A stretch of 64,000 bases of DNA from Alkaliphilus peptidifermentans DSM 18978 (lineage in GTDB: Bacteria > Bacillota > Clostridia > Peptostreptococcales > Natronincolaceae): the NCBI RefSeq assembly GCF_900101495.1, contig NZ_FMUS01000025.1, forward strand, positions 1-64,000, read 5' to 3'. Shown here in pieces: positions 54,538-63,108 of the stretch (its first letter is position 1; each line of letters begins with the position of its first letter). Below the pieces are notes generated by a model, which was not told the origin of the DNA, ran no database searches, and saw only the letters and a list, made by a program, of their open reading frames with translations. The position numbers were made by a program, and so were the translations under genes.

Positions 54538-55506
54538 ATGATAAATAGGGTTAAAGGATTTATTTTTTTGCTGGCAGTAATAGTAATGCTAACAGGCTGT
54601 ACAACAGAAGTAGATCAGCTACAAGATCAGATTGATAGATTTATTGAAATAGGAGAAAATTATGTAGATGGACAGGATTTTGATGGCAGCCATTCCTTTG
54701 AAAAGGAAATTGAAAGTGGTATTACAGAAATAAGAATAGATAATAACGTTGGAAAAATCAATATTTTAGGTAGTAATAAAGAAAATGGGGAAATGAAAAT
54801 TACAAAAAGAGTAAACACACGCCTTGGCAATAAGTCAGACATCGAGAGAGGTCTGGATAGTATAGATGTCACAATATCGGAAAAAGGAGATATTCTTACT
54901 ATTAAAGCTGTTATTTCTAAGGATTTGAATAATATATTCAGCAGTAGAGCTGTAGATATTGATCTAAGTTTACCTGCAGATATAAAGCTAATAAGAATAG
55001 AAAATAATGTAGGGGATGTTACTCTCAATGATATGGATGTTGAAGAAATTACAATTAAAACCAATGTTGGAGATACTTTTCTCATAAATACAACAGTAGA
55101 ATCAGTTGACATAGCTGGTAATGTAGGAAAGATGAATTTTTACAATTCTTTAATAAAGGGCAAAATAAAAACATCTACAGGAAGTATTACTATTGAAAAA
55201 GGAATGCTCTCAGGAAGCAGTAGGGTCGAAACCTCAACTGGCTCTATCAGCATGACAGGTGGATTAAATGAGTTAGGAGATTACTATTTCTCAAGTAAAA
55301 CAGGATCAATATTAATGGCAATCAATGAGGATTTTTCATTCAATATAGATGCTAAAGCAGGAGTAGGGAGCATTGATAATAATATAGCTTTAGACAATAT
55401 GAGGATGGAAAAAGGAAGACTAAGGGGAAGTCGCAATGATGGTAAAGCCAATATCAATATAACAACAGATGTTGGAAGCATACGATTGATAAAAATCAAT
55501 GAATAA
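54538..55506 (+). CDS. DUF4097-like beta-strand-repeat lipoprotein
   Basis: 322 residues. Signal peptide with lipobox MLTGC (C21). From about residue 60 the sequence consists of short beta-strand repeats of the DUF4097 type: ITEIRIDNNVGKINI, IRIENNVGDVTLNDMDV, ITIKTNVGDTFLINTTV, IAGNVGKMNFYNS, IKTSTGSITIEKG, VETSTGSISMTGG, SSKTGSILMAIN and TTDVGSIRLIKI. This suggests a beta-helix-like fold anchored outside the membrane. Ribosome site AGGAGG. Function unknown; members often accompany envelope-stress genes. Confidence 0.85.
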   Translation: MINRVKGFIFLLAVIVMLTGCTTEVDQLQDQIDRFIEIGENYVDGQDFDGSHSFEKEIESGITEIRIDNNVGKINILGSNKENGEMKITKRVNTRLGNKSDIERGLDSIDVTISEKGDILTIKAVISKDLNNIFSSRAVDIDLSLPADIKLIRIENNVGDVTLNDMDVEEITIKTNVGDTFLINTTVESVDIAGNVGKMNFYNSLIKGKIKTSTGSITIEKGMLSGSSRVETSTGSISMTGGLNELGDYYFSSKTGSILMAINEDFSFNIDAKAGVGSIDNNIALDNMRMEKGRLRGSRNDGKANINITTDVGSIRLIKINE

Positions 55507-55613
55507 TGACTATAGAGTAATTAGTATTATAAGCACTATATTTTTATAGCATAATTAATCTAGCTTTTTAAATGAAGCTACCATCCTTATTAAAACTATT
55601 TGAATAAAAAATA

Positions 55614-55642
55614 TTGATTTAAGTAAAAATATATGATATATT
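55614..55642 (+). promoter_or_regulatory. Promoter of the T-box/argS unit
   Basis: TTGATT (55614-55619), a 17-nt spacer and TATATT (55637-55642), about 25-30 nt before the T-box leader. Confidence 0.6.
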
Positions 55643-55667
55643 GTTTTCCAATAGAATCTTGATAAAA

Positions 55668-55890
55668 CAGTGATGAGGAGAGTAGATGTAATAGCTGCTT
55701 AAGCGAGCTGAAGTTGGTGGAAGTTCAGCGTAGTTATACATTGAAGCGCACCTTTGAGGATTTTCCTGAAACTAGTAGGGTAAAACGGTTTTCCTCCGTT
55801 AAAGGGAATAGAGTGGGTAGCAATACCAACAAGAGTGGTAACACGGGATTAAACTCTCGTCTCTTATTATATAGAGATGAGGGTTTTTTT
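55668..55890 (+). ncRNA. T-box riboswitch controlling argS
   Basis: The T-box sequence AGAGTGGTAACACGGG (55832-55847) is followed by a terminator: AAACTCTCGTCTCT (55851-55864) pairs with AGAGATGAGGGTTT (55873-55886), then T residues. Stem I is visible with ATGTA/TACAT arms and an apical helix GCTGAA/TTCAGC near 55705-55730. A CGC triplet (55747-55749) followed by A lies in the likely specifier loop on the 3' side and codes for arginine. The UGGU in the T-box bulge would pair with an ACCA acceptor end. Uncharged tRNA-Arg should favour antitermination. Confidence 0.88.
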
Positions 55891-56000
55891 ATTGTTTAAT
55901 TAGTTGAAATACTAAACTATGTGAATATTACTTAATGCAGGTTAATGCATGTGTTATTAATATTCTAACAATAAATTCATAAAAAACAGGAGGTAATAAA

Positions 56001-57698
56001 ATGGACTTTAAAGCAATGCTAAGTGATATTTTATCGAAGGAGATTCAAGAACTCACAAAGGAAGAGCTATTACTTACAATCGAAATACCTAAAAATGCAG
56101 ACATGGGTGACTTTGCCTTCCCCTGCTTTAAATTATCTAAGGCCTATAGAAAAGCACCTAATATGATTGCCCAGGACCTAGCAGAAAAGATTACTTTAAC
56201 TGAAGCCTTTGATAAAGTTGAAGTTGCTGGAGGGTATTTGAACTTTTTTGTAAATAGAAAGTACTTTGCACAAGAAATTATAGGAGAAATAATTAATAGA
56301 GGAGATAAATATGGATCTCAAGAAATTGGTGCTGGAAATGTTATATGCATAGATTTTTCTGCACCTAACGTTGCAAAGCCCTTTCATGTTGGACACCTTC
56401 GTTCAACTGTTATAGGGAATTCTTTGTATAGAATATATGAATTTTTAGGATATAATTGTGTTGGCATTAATCACCTTGGAGATTGGGGCACACAATTTGG
56501 AAAGGTAATAGTGGCTTATAAAAATTGGGGTAACAAAGAGGAAATAGAAAAGGAACCTATCAAAACGTTATTAGATCTTTATGTTAAATTCCACGATGAA
56601 GCAGAATTAAACCCAGAGCTAGAAAATGAAGCCAGAAATTGGTTTGTTAAAATGGAAAAGGGAGATGAAGAAGCTTTATCACTATGGGAATGGTTTAGTT
56701 CAGAGACCATAAAGGAATTAAAAAAGATTTATAGGCTTTTAAATGTTGAATTTGATTACTATTCAGGCGAGAGCTTCTATAACGATAAAATGGAGGCTAT
56801 ACTTGAAGAGCTAAAAAGTAAAAATCTTTTAAAAGATAGCGAAGGAGCTGTTTTAATAGATTTAGAAGAGTATAATATGCCTCCATGTTTAGTTCAAAAG
56901 AAGGATGGCAGTACTTTATATGCTACTAGAGACATTACAGCCGCCATATATCGAAAAAACACCTTCAACTTCTACAAGTGTCTTTATGTTACAGACTATT
57001 CTCAGAACTTACACTTTGCCCAATGGTTTAAGGTTATTGATCTAATGGGGTATCCATGGGCAGAGGATATAATTCACGTACCCTTTGGAAGAGTCAGTCA
57101 TGAGGGAAGAAGAATACAAACTAGAAAAGGAAATGTGGTTCTTCTAGAAGAGGTTATGACAGGAGCCGTTGAAAGAGTTAAAGAAATAATTGGTGAGAAG
57201 AATCCAAATCTAGAAAATAAAGAAGAGGTTGCGAAAGATATTGGAATAGGTGCAGTAATTTTTAATGATTTAAGTAATAATCGAATAAAAGATATTTCCT
57301 TCTCTTGGGAGACGGCCTTCAGTTTTGAAGGTGAAACAGGGCCCTATGTTCAGTACACCCATGCTAGATCTTCAAGCGTTTTGAGAAAGGCAGATATTGA
57401 TGTTACAGCCGAAATTAACGGAGCTGCTTTAACCGATGATGTTACATTAGCAGTATTAAAGCTTATACAACAGTTTCCTGAGGCTATAATAGATGCTCAA
57501 AGAAAAAATGAGCCCTCAATTATTACAAGGCATATTATAGATATAGCCCAGTCTTTTAATCGATTCTATCATGACCATCCTATCTTAGTTGAAGATGAAG
57601 AGGTTAAAAAGGCTAGACTAGCAGTTGTATTCGCTGTAAAACAAGTTCTTAAAACAGGCTTATATCTATTAGGAATAAAGGCTCCAGAAAAAATGTAA
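56001..57698 (+). CDS. argS: Arginyl-tRNA synthetase
   Basis: 565 residues. The N-terminal ArgRS domain (about 1-110), then the class I HIGH motif as HVGH in FSAPNVAKPFHVGHLRSTVIGN (about 118-139), LGDWGTQFGK, and the region FGRVSHEGRRIQTRKGNVV in place of a KMSKS loop, as in many ArgRS. The C-terminal anticodon-binding DALR domain starts near 450 (YVQYTHARSSSVLRKA) and ends FNRFYHDHPIL...GLYLLGIKAPEKM. AGGAGGT precedes ATG 56001. Controlled by the T-box upstream. Confidence 0.97.
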   Translation: MDFKAMLSDILSKEIQELTKEELLLTIEIPKNADMGDFAFPCFKLSKAYRKAPNMIAQDLAEKITLTEAFDKVEVAGGYLNFFVNRKYFAQEIIGEIINRGDKYGSQEIGAGNVICIDFSAPNVAKPFHVGHLRSTVIGNSLYRIYEFLGYNCVGINHLGDWGTQFGKVIVAYKNWGNKEEIEKEPIKTLLDLYVKFHDEAELNPELENEARNWFVKMEKGDEEALSLWEWFSSETIKELKKIYRLLNVEFDYYSGESFYNDKMEAILEELKSKNLLKDSEGAVLIDLEEYNMPPCLVQKKDGSTLYATRDITAAIYRKNTFNFYKCLYVTDYSQNLHFAQWFKVIDLMGYPWAEDIIHVPFGRVSHEGRRIQTRKGNVVLLEEVMTGAVERVKEIIGEKNPNLENKEEVAKDIGIGAVIFNDLSNNRIKDISFSWETAFSFEGETGPYVQYTHARSSSVLRKADIDVTAEINGAALTDDVTLAVLKLIQQFPEAIIDAQRKNEPSIITRHIIDIAQSFNRFYHDHPILVEDEEVKKARLAVVFAVKQVLKTGLYLLGIKAPEKM

Positions 57699-57774
57699 TC
57701 AAATTCTACTTGTATCTTTGGTTAAAATTTATTACCATTAGATAGTAACGTTTTTCTTCTTGGGGGGTAATGCT

Positions 57775-58917
57775 TTGACTAAGGAACAACAAATACAACA
57801 GGCTTATAAATCAATGGCTTATGGTGATGCCATAGGCTTCTTATATGAGAATACAGGTAGCTACCAAGATTTTATGGAGTTTTCTTTCGAATGGAGTCAA
57901 GATATTATTTTAAAACAGGCTCCAGGGCAGTATAGCGACCTAACAGAATTACTGATAATACTAACAAAATCGTTGCTGGATGATATTGATTGCTGTAAAG
58001 TTACCGTGGATGATAAAAGATTGCTGGCGGAATTAGAACTGTTTCAATATTATAGACATGGGAATCCAATAAATCTTTTAAGCTATATTAATGAAGGAAA
58101 TAATTATCATAAAGGCCCTGCTTATAGAAATGATAAGCGGGGCTATGGTGTTTCTCGTGTAGCAGCAATATTTTTTGCAAATAAAAATCTTAAAGTGGCA
58201 ATTGAGGAAATATATAGGCACATTATAGCTACTAATATACATCCACAGGTGATATTAACAGCTTTACTGGTGGTCAAAGTTCTTTATTTGCTATTAGAGA
58301 ACTCTCAAATAGAAAGAGAAGATTTGATACAGCAGCTAAAAGAATATTTAATTAATTTAAGAAGACAAGATTTTGAGATAGATATAGAATTTAACATCCA
58401 TCCTCTGCAATACGAGAAGGAAAAGGTGGAATACATTATTGCTTTAGATAGGATAAAAGATGCAGGGCAAGAGGCACCCCTAAAGGAAGATTGGAACAGT
58501 AGAGATATGCTTATGGCTGCTATTACAAGTTTTTTTAGGTTGAGGGATGAAAAATCTCTAAATCTAGAAATAATGCCTTCTTATGATATTAGGGAATCAC
58601 TAGCTTTAGCCTATGGTTTTTTTGGAATATGCAATAGTAATACAATTGAATTGGTAAAAAACTTAAAAAATGCAGCTTTTATTGAAAATATGGGAGAGTA
58701 TATTGTAAAGTTAAGAAATTATGAAATAAAAAGAAAACAATATACTAATGAAAACATGCTAGATATCTTTAATCAAAAGACTGGATCTACTATAAAGCAT
58801 CCTATATTAAATGTATGTAAAATAATGGATCGAACAGAGGATAGTAAAATCATACAAGTACTTGTAAACAGTAAGTCGGGAGAATATCTATTAACAAAAA
58901 GAAAAGACAGTGATTAA
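57775..58917 (+). CDS. ADP-ribosylglycohydrolase-like protein with degenerate metal sites
   Basis: About 380 residues, mainly helical. AYKSMAYGDAIGFLYENTG recalls the opening of the ADP-ribosylglycohydrolase fold (GDALG). APGQYSDLTELLIILTKSLL stands where PGxYTDDTxM is usual. GYGVSRVAAIFFANKNLKVAIEEIYRHIIATNIHPQVI corresponds to the middle histidine region. FGICNSNTIELVKNLKNA stands where GGDxDTIA binds the second metal. Several metal-binding aspartates are replaced, so it may be a binding protein rather than a hydrolase. TTG 57775 follows GGGGGGT. The fold assignment is from pattern only. Confidence 0.55.
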   Translation: MTKEQQIQQAYKSMAYGDAIGFLYENTGSYQDFMEFSFEWSQDIILKQAPGQYSDLTELLIILTKSLLDDIDCCKVTVDDKRLLAELELFQYYRHGNPINLLSYINEGNNYHKGPAYRNDKRGYGVSRVAAIFFANKNLKVAIEEIYRHIIATNIHPQVILTALLVVKVLYLLLENSQIEREDLIQQLKEYLINLRRQDFEIDIEFNIHPLQYEKEKVEYIIALDRIKDAGQEAPLKEDWNSRDMLMAAITSFFRLRDEKSLNLEIMPSYDIRESLALAYGFFGICNSNTIELVKNLKNAAFIENMGEYIVKLRNYEIKRKQYTNENMLDIFNQKTGSTIKHPILNVCKIMDRTEDSKIIQVLVNSKSGEYLLTKRKDSD

Positions 58918-58924
58918 CTGTCTT
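58904..58924. terminator. Hairpin between convergent genes
   Basis: AAGACAGT (58904-58911) and ACTGTCTT (58917-58924) form a perfect 8-bp stem at the end of the ADP-ribosylglycohydrolase-like gene, facing the small minus-strand gene. T runs are modest. Confidence 0.5.
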
Positions 58925-58932
58925 ATGCTTTA

Positions 58933-59127
58933 TTATTTTCGAAGAAATTCTATAAATTCCTCTTCAGTTGCATTTGCTAAAATACTTAACTGTTTAACAA
59001 TGGTATTCTTAAGCTCAATGAAGGAAGAGATGTTAGTTTGTTCTCCAGTGTATTCAAGGGCTTTTATAATGAGAAGCATGTCTTCTTTTGAGATTTCCTC
59101 TACTGATATGGTAGAAAATTCCTCCAT
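58933..59127 (-). CDS. Small acidic hypothetical protein, 64 residues
   Basis: MEEFSTISVEEISKEDMLLI begins the product, followed by two or three predicted helices and an acidic C-terminus (ANATEEEFIEFLRK). No cysteine, signal or membrane segment. AAAGGAG lies 7 nt before the ATG on the minus strand, which is good support for translation. Family not recognised. Confidence 0.6.
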   Translation of the reverse strand: MEEFSTISVEEISKEDMLLIIKALEYTGEQTNISSFIELKNTIVKQLSILANATEEEFIEFLRK

Positions 59128-59219
59128 TTGCAGTCTCCTTTCTATCGGTAACTATTAGTGTATTACTATATTATAATTCTACAATTATAGGAAAATACCT
59201 TCACAGTTCTACAAGTTTT

Positions 59220-59400
59220 TTCATTAAATAGGAAAGTTCGTTAGAATTTCCTATTTAATACGGGGTTGTTAAGGGGGCGGCCCCCTTATGTTTGCAAGGA
59301 GAGTACAGCGAAGCGTCCTAGAGAACGCATGAGTTCTCTGGAAAACAAAAGCATTTCTTCATTGTTTTAAAACCCATGAAATGCTTTTGTTCATTAAATA
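59220..59400. repeat. Structured intergenic segment flanked by 11-nt direct repeats
   Basis: TTCATTAAATA occurs at 59220-59230 and 59390-59400. Inside are four inverted repeats in a row: ATTAAATAGGAAA with its complement (59223-59235/59247-59259), GGGGGC/GCCCCC (about 59273-59285), AGAAC/GTTCT (about 59322-59336) and AACAAAAGCATTTC/GAAATGCTTTTGTT (about 59344-59391). GC content rises in the middle. This looks like a small mobile or dispersed element; the flanking repeat could be a target duplication. The last hairpin may terminate upstream transcription. Confidence 0.45.
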
Positions 59401-59420
59401 TTATAGAAGGAAGGGCTATT

Positions 59421-60773
59421 GTGATAGTAACTAATTACCTTGCAAAAACAAATCAGAAGCAAATTAAAAGGATATGGGCCCTGGCATGGCCAGTAATGGT
59501 AGGTCAATTTCTTCACACAATGATGGTTATGGCTGATATGTGGTTTATAGCTAGACTTGGAAGCCTAGAGGCAGCAGCAGCCGGAACCAGTACATCTGTA
59601 ATCGGAGTAATCCAGGTTTTACCCTTTCTTATAGCAACTGGGGTAATTGCGCTGGTGTCAAGATTTTCTGGTGCAAAGGATGAAGAAAATATTAAGAGTA
59701 TAACTATAAATGGAATGATACTATCAATATTAGTAGGATTCATGGTAACCTTTTTATTCTATTACTCAATAAATGATGTCCTGAAAATATTTGGAGAAGT
59801 AAACGAAGGTGTTATGGCTCAGGCTAAGGTTTATTTAGGGATAGCTTTATTTGGAATACCATTTTTCTTTTATAACGCAACCTCAAAGGCAATTATTCAA
59901 GCAACTGGTGATACTAAAAATCCCGTAAAGATTTTTATTCTAATGAATGTAACAAACATACTATTGGATTACATTTTTATTATGGTGTTAAAGAGAGGAA
60001 TTGGTGGAGCAGCTTTAGCAACTGTAATATCAGAAGTGTTAGGCTTTACATTAATGAGCCTATTGGTATTCAAAAATATTTTTGGTAATAGAATCAGAAC
60101 CTTTATAGATGCAATGCAGTTTAAATTTAATACCAGCCTGCGGATATTAAAAATAGGACTCTATTCTGTCTTACAAATGATAACAAGGCCATTAACAGGT
60201 CTAGTTATGTACAGAATTGTATTAGCCCAAGGAGTTGCAGCAGGTGCTGCCTTTGGAATCGGAGGAAGACTTTTTAATTTTGTTTTTATTTTTTTGGCGG
60301 GACTGGGAACAGCAATGTCGGTATTAGTCGGACATAATTTAGGGCAAAAGGATACAGCAGGTGCAGACGAGATTGTTAAACAAGGAATGCGTCTTGCACT
60401 ATTGAATATGCTGGTTTTTTCAATTCCCTTCTTTGTCTTTCCTGAGTATTTAATGAGGGCTTTTGTAGATGATGTAGAGGTAATAAAGGTGGGGGTGGAA
60501 TATCTTCGAATATGCTATTTAGGAGTTATTTTTGTTATATTCCCATTTGTATTTGGCTCCGCCTTTACAGGAGCAGGAGACACCTTTCCACCCATGCTGG
60601 CTTCTATTTTAGGGAACTGGGGTGTGAAAATTCCAATAGCATATATTTTGACCAACATGTATAGCTTAGGTACCAATGGAGTTTGGATAGCCATTAGCTT
60701 ATCAGTTGTAGTTGAAGCATTAGTTATGATTGTATGGTTTTATAGGGGTAAGTGGAAAGAAAAAAGTATATGA
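59421..60773 (+). CDS. MATE family efflux transporter
   Basis: About 450 residues with twelve membrane helices. The family opening IKRIWALAWPVMVGQFLHTMMVMADMWFIARLG, GVIALVSRFSGAKDEE, YNATSKAIIQATGDTKNPVKI in the first half, and the matching VLVGHNLGQKDTAGADEIVKQG and FGSAFTGAGDTFPPML in the second half define MATE. It exports drugs or metabolites using Na+ or H+. GTG 59421 follows GAAGGAAGGG; an upstream in-frame ATG at 59376 lies in the hairpin region and lacks a site. Confidence 0.93.
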   Translation: MIVTNYLAKTNQKQIKRIWALAWPVMVGQFLHTMMVMADMWFIARLGSLEAAAAGTSTSVIGVIQVLPFLIATGVIALVSRFSGAKDEENIKSITINGMILSILVGFMVTFLFYYSINDVLKIFGEVNEGVMAQAKVYLGIALFGIPFFFYNATSKAIIQATGDTKNPVKIFILMNVTNILLDYIFIMVLKRGIGGAALATVISEVLGFTLMSLLVFKNIFGNRIRTFIDAMQFKFNTSLRILKIGLYSVLQMITRPLTGLVMYRIVLAQGVAAGAAFGIGGRLFNFVFIFLAGLGTAMSVLVGHNLGQKDTAGADEIVKQGMRLALLNMLVFSIPFFVFPEYLMRAFVDDVEVIKVGVEYLRICYLGVIFVIFPFVFGSAFTGAGDTFPPMLASILGNWGVKIPIAYILTNMYSLGTNGVWIAISLSVVVEALVMIVWFYRGKWKEKSI

Positions 60774-60779
60774 AAATGA

Positions 60780-60812
60780 AAAGAGTTAATGAATAAAATT
60801 CACTAACTCTTT
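60780..60812 (+). terminator. Terminator after the MATE gene
   Basis: AGAGTTAATGAA and TTCACTAACTCT arms (about 60782-60810) pair with a one-base bulge, followed by TTTCT. Confidence 0.6.
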
Positions 60813-60839
60813 CTATATAAATTGTTGTTTTAATATACC

Positions 60840-61430
60840 TTAAGCTGCTCTTTGGAAGGACTTATTCTTGGCTGCATTATAAACAATGAATAATGCTACA
60901 GCTGATACTGAGTGTATTGAACTCTTCATATCATTTGAAAGACTTTCTCCTCTAGATTGATAATCATAATGGAGGCGATTTATTATATTCTGTATCTTTT
61001 CAACTGTATAATTTTCTGCGTTAAACTGCTGGCTTTTCACTTCGATCTTCTGGTTAAAATCTTTAAAAAGCCTATGGAGCTGACCTTCGTAAGTCAAATG
61101 GTTTATAAAATTTTTATGATATGTTTTTCTGTCATTATGAGGTACGCAAAAGTAGTCGGCAATAAAATGAGTAACTTCGCCTATTTGCTGCGAAAACTGC
61201 TTCATAAATGCCTTGTTAGAAACTAGATCGTTTTGTGAAAGCTCAAGTATTTCATTTATAACAATTGAGAAGGATTGAGGCTTAAAGTGCTTTACTTTGA
61301 AAAAACTAGGAGAAATATCTGGTTTGATGCTCCCATATATTAAACTAGTCTTATTTAACTCAATTCCTAAAGTTTCTTTGACATTTCTATGCAAGTGCTC
61401 AGAAATAATCTTATGTGTAAATGGTAACAA
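60840..61430 (-). CDS. Zinc-dependent phospholipase C-like protein
   Basis: 196 residues. FTHKIISEHLHRN at the start, SLIYGSIKPDISPSF, and GEVTHFIADYFCVPHNDRKTYH carry the spaced His/Asp residues typical of the zinc-dependent phospholipase C/P1 nuclease fold. No signal peptide is apparent, so it is likely intracellular, unlike secreted PLC toxins. TTG start at 61430 with AGGAAAGG about 10-12 nt upstream. The C-terminal 50 residues are Ser-rich and end in a weakly hydrophobic stretch. Substrate unknown. Confidence 0.75.
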   Translation of the reverse strand: MLPFTHKIISEHLHRNVKETLGIELNKTSLIYGSIKPDISPSFFKVKHFKPQSFSIVINEILELSQNDLVSNKAFMKQFSQQIGEVTHFIADYFCVPHNDRKTYHKNFINHLTYEGQLHRLFKDFNQKIEVKSQQFNAENYTVEKIQNIINRLHYDYQSRGESLSNDMKSSIHSVSAVALFIVYNAAKNKSFQRAA

Positions 61431-61544
61431 GTGGCAACAACCTTTCCTGTAAAATTACAACTACCTATATTATAAGAAATATTCTTATTTATTACAATGA
61501 ACTTTACATAAAATATAGATATATAACAAAAAGTTAATATTCCA

Positions 61545-62210
61545 TTACCTTATAAGTCTAAAAATACTATGCTTTATAATATCCTCCAATATTTTCTTAC
61601 TATTAATTTTGTAATAGAAAACCAACTGTCCTTCCTGGAAAATAACATTACTTATTTCAATAGCATCTGGTGAAGAAATTGGAAGAAATATCCCTTCTTC
61701 ACTAATCACTAAAGCTCCATATTGCATGACTCTAGAACCTATCACTCTATTGAAAAGATTATTTGATACTTTTATTTTAGACAGCTTAATATCTTCAATA
61801 CTTAAACTAATTTGCTGCTGCTCCCTTTGGTATTTTGGTAAAAGCCTTGATTCAATCTTAACGGGAAGTATTTTAAGGTTTCCATAAAGCATCATATTTA
61901 TCAATTGATCCTTCAATTCAATCTCAACAGAATTAATGTCTAATTGACCAAAGCTTGCCGTTAAATTTCCTTTGTTTATCTGATAATTAATATATCCATT
62001 TAGTTCATTTTCAGTGATGACAAATATATTTTCCTCGAACAAACGAATTTTATCACTGGGAATTTTACTTAAAAAATAGTTCTCATCATAAATAGGCCCA
62101 TCTATGGTTGGAAAATTATTAACTGGAGCAGGAAAATACAGCATAAAAAAAGCAGTTATGCTAAATATTACGATTAGAAAAAGACTAAAAAAAATAAGAA
62201 ATTTCTTCAT
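61545..62210 (-). CDS. Membrane-anchored protein of unknown function (YpmS-like layout)
   Basis: 221 residues. One N-terminal membrane helix (FLIFFSLFLIVIFSITAFFMLYF) followed by an extracytoplasmic domain: ITENELNGYINYQINKG, IELKDQLINMMLYGNLKILPVKIES, QISLSIEDIKLSKIKVSNN and a C-terminal VIFQEGQLVFYYKINSKK. The order of a single helix, an E-L-N segment and beta-rich lipid-binding-like strands recalls YpmS/DUF2140, but I cannot confirm it. Start ATG 62210, with a GAGGGG-type site upstream on the minus strand. Confidence 0.6.
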   Translation of the reverse strand: MKKFLIFFSLFLIVIFSITAFFMLYFPAPVNNFPTIDGPIYDENYFLSKIPSDKIRLFEENIFVITENELNGYINYQINKGNLTASFGQLDINSVEIELKDQLINMMLYGNLKILPVKIESRLLPKYQREQQQISLSIEDIKLSKIKVSNNLFNRVIGSRVMQYGALVISEEGIFLPISSPDAIEISNVIFQEGQLVFYYKINSKKILEDIIKHSIFRLIR

Positions 62211-62306
62211 TTTATTACCCCTCGTAATATGTTTTTAAAATGCCTAAAACATGATCCCTATTATAACATATATTGTTTTTATTGAACTGCAAAACTATAC
62301 TATCTA

Positions 62307-62315
62307 TGTTATAAT
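62307..62315 (+). promoter_or_regulatory. Extended -10 promoter of the acetyltransferase gene
   Basis: TGTTATAAT (62307-62315) is an extended -10 element 27 nt before the GTG start. The nearest -35-like TTGAAC (62282-62287) is 22 nt away, too far for normal spacing, so the TG motif probably carries recognition. Confidence 0.5.
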
Positions 62316-62342
62316 GTATATGTATTTTAAGGGGGGGATAAT

Positions 62343-63107
62343 GTGTATTTAACAGATAATTGGTCTATAATAGACCCTCTTATAAGGGATAATATAGCCG
62401 CAAATCTAAATACTATTGGTAGAATGAAAAACAATAAAGGCATTAAAATTTATGTGGACAATCTGGAAAGTCCTAGAGGGTTTGTATTAAAAGACGACTA
62501 TTGGGTGATACCATATAGTAAAGATGAGGATATGGTAAGAAGTATGCTGAGTAGCTTCCCGCTAACAGATGAGGTTGGCTTTTGTGGTATTCAAAACAAA
62601 ACTGCTGAAATTGTTATGAAGCACCTTAAAGAATATGAGCTGGCATGGGATGAAGATTGTGAGCTATTTTATTTACCAGAGGAATTGTATAGTAAGTATG
62701 AAAACTTAGAAGGATTACCCTATTTACAGGAGCAAGACATTGAAATAGTCGATCGTTACTATACTTATCGCGATGAAACCTCAAGAGAATATTTGTTGGA
62801 ATGTATAAAAAATAGACCTTCTTCCAAACTAACTAATCAGGAAGGCTCTCCAATATCTTGGGCATTGGTACGAGAAGATAATTCATTGGGTGTTATGTAT
62901 ACAGTCTCTGATTATCGCAATAAAGGACTGGCTAAAATAATTACTGCAGACTTAATCCATAAAACCATAGCAAGAGGGAACATACCTTATGTACATATCA
63001 GGGCAGACAATAATGCATCCAAGAACCTTGCAAAGGAAATGGGGTTTGTTTTTTGGGATAAAATACTATGGTTTGGATTGAGAAAGAAATCAAGAAAAGA
63101 GGAATAA
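62343..63107 (+). CDS. GNAT family N-acetyltransferase
   Basis: 254 residues. The N-terminal half is a divergent GNAT-like domain (GFVLKDDYWVIPYSKDED). The C-terminal half holds the active GNAT fold: SPISWALVREDNSLGVMYTVSDYRNKGLAKIITADLIHKT, with the R-N-K-G-L-A acetyl-CoA loop, then YVHIRADNNASKNLAKEMGFVFWDK. This layout resembles two-domain amino-acid N-acyltransferase types. GTG 62343 follows AAGGGGGGG. It ends 1 nt before the radical SAM gene. Substrate unknown. Confidence 0.82.
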   Translation: MYLTDNWSIIDPLIRDNIAANLNTIGRMKNNKGIKIYVDNLESPRGFVLKDDYWVIPYSKDEDMVRSMLSSFPLTDEVGFCGIQNKTAEIVMKHLKEYELAWDEDCELFYLPEELYSKYENLEGLPYLQEQDIEIVDRYYTYRDETSREYLLECIKNRPSSKLTNQEGSPISWALVREDNSLGVMYTVSDYRNKGLAKIITADLIHKTIARGNIPYVHIRADNNASKNLAKEMGFVFWDKILWFGLRKKSRKEE

Positions 63108-63108
63108 G

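Noticed and set aside
55714-55899. 61-codon plus-strand frame
   Set aside because: It lies wholly within the T-box leader of argS and is explained by that RNA.
58910-59158. 82-codon plus-strand frame opposite the small acidic gene
   Set aside because: It lacks a ribosome site and covers a better-supported minus-strand gene with AAAGGAG.
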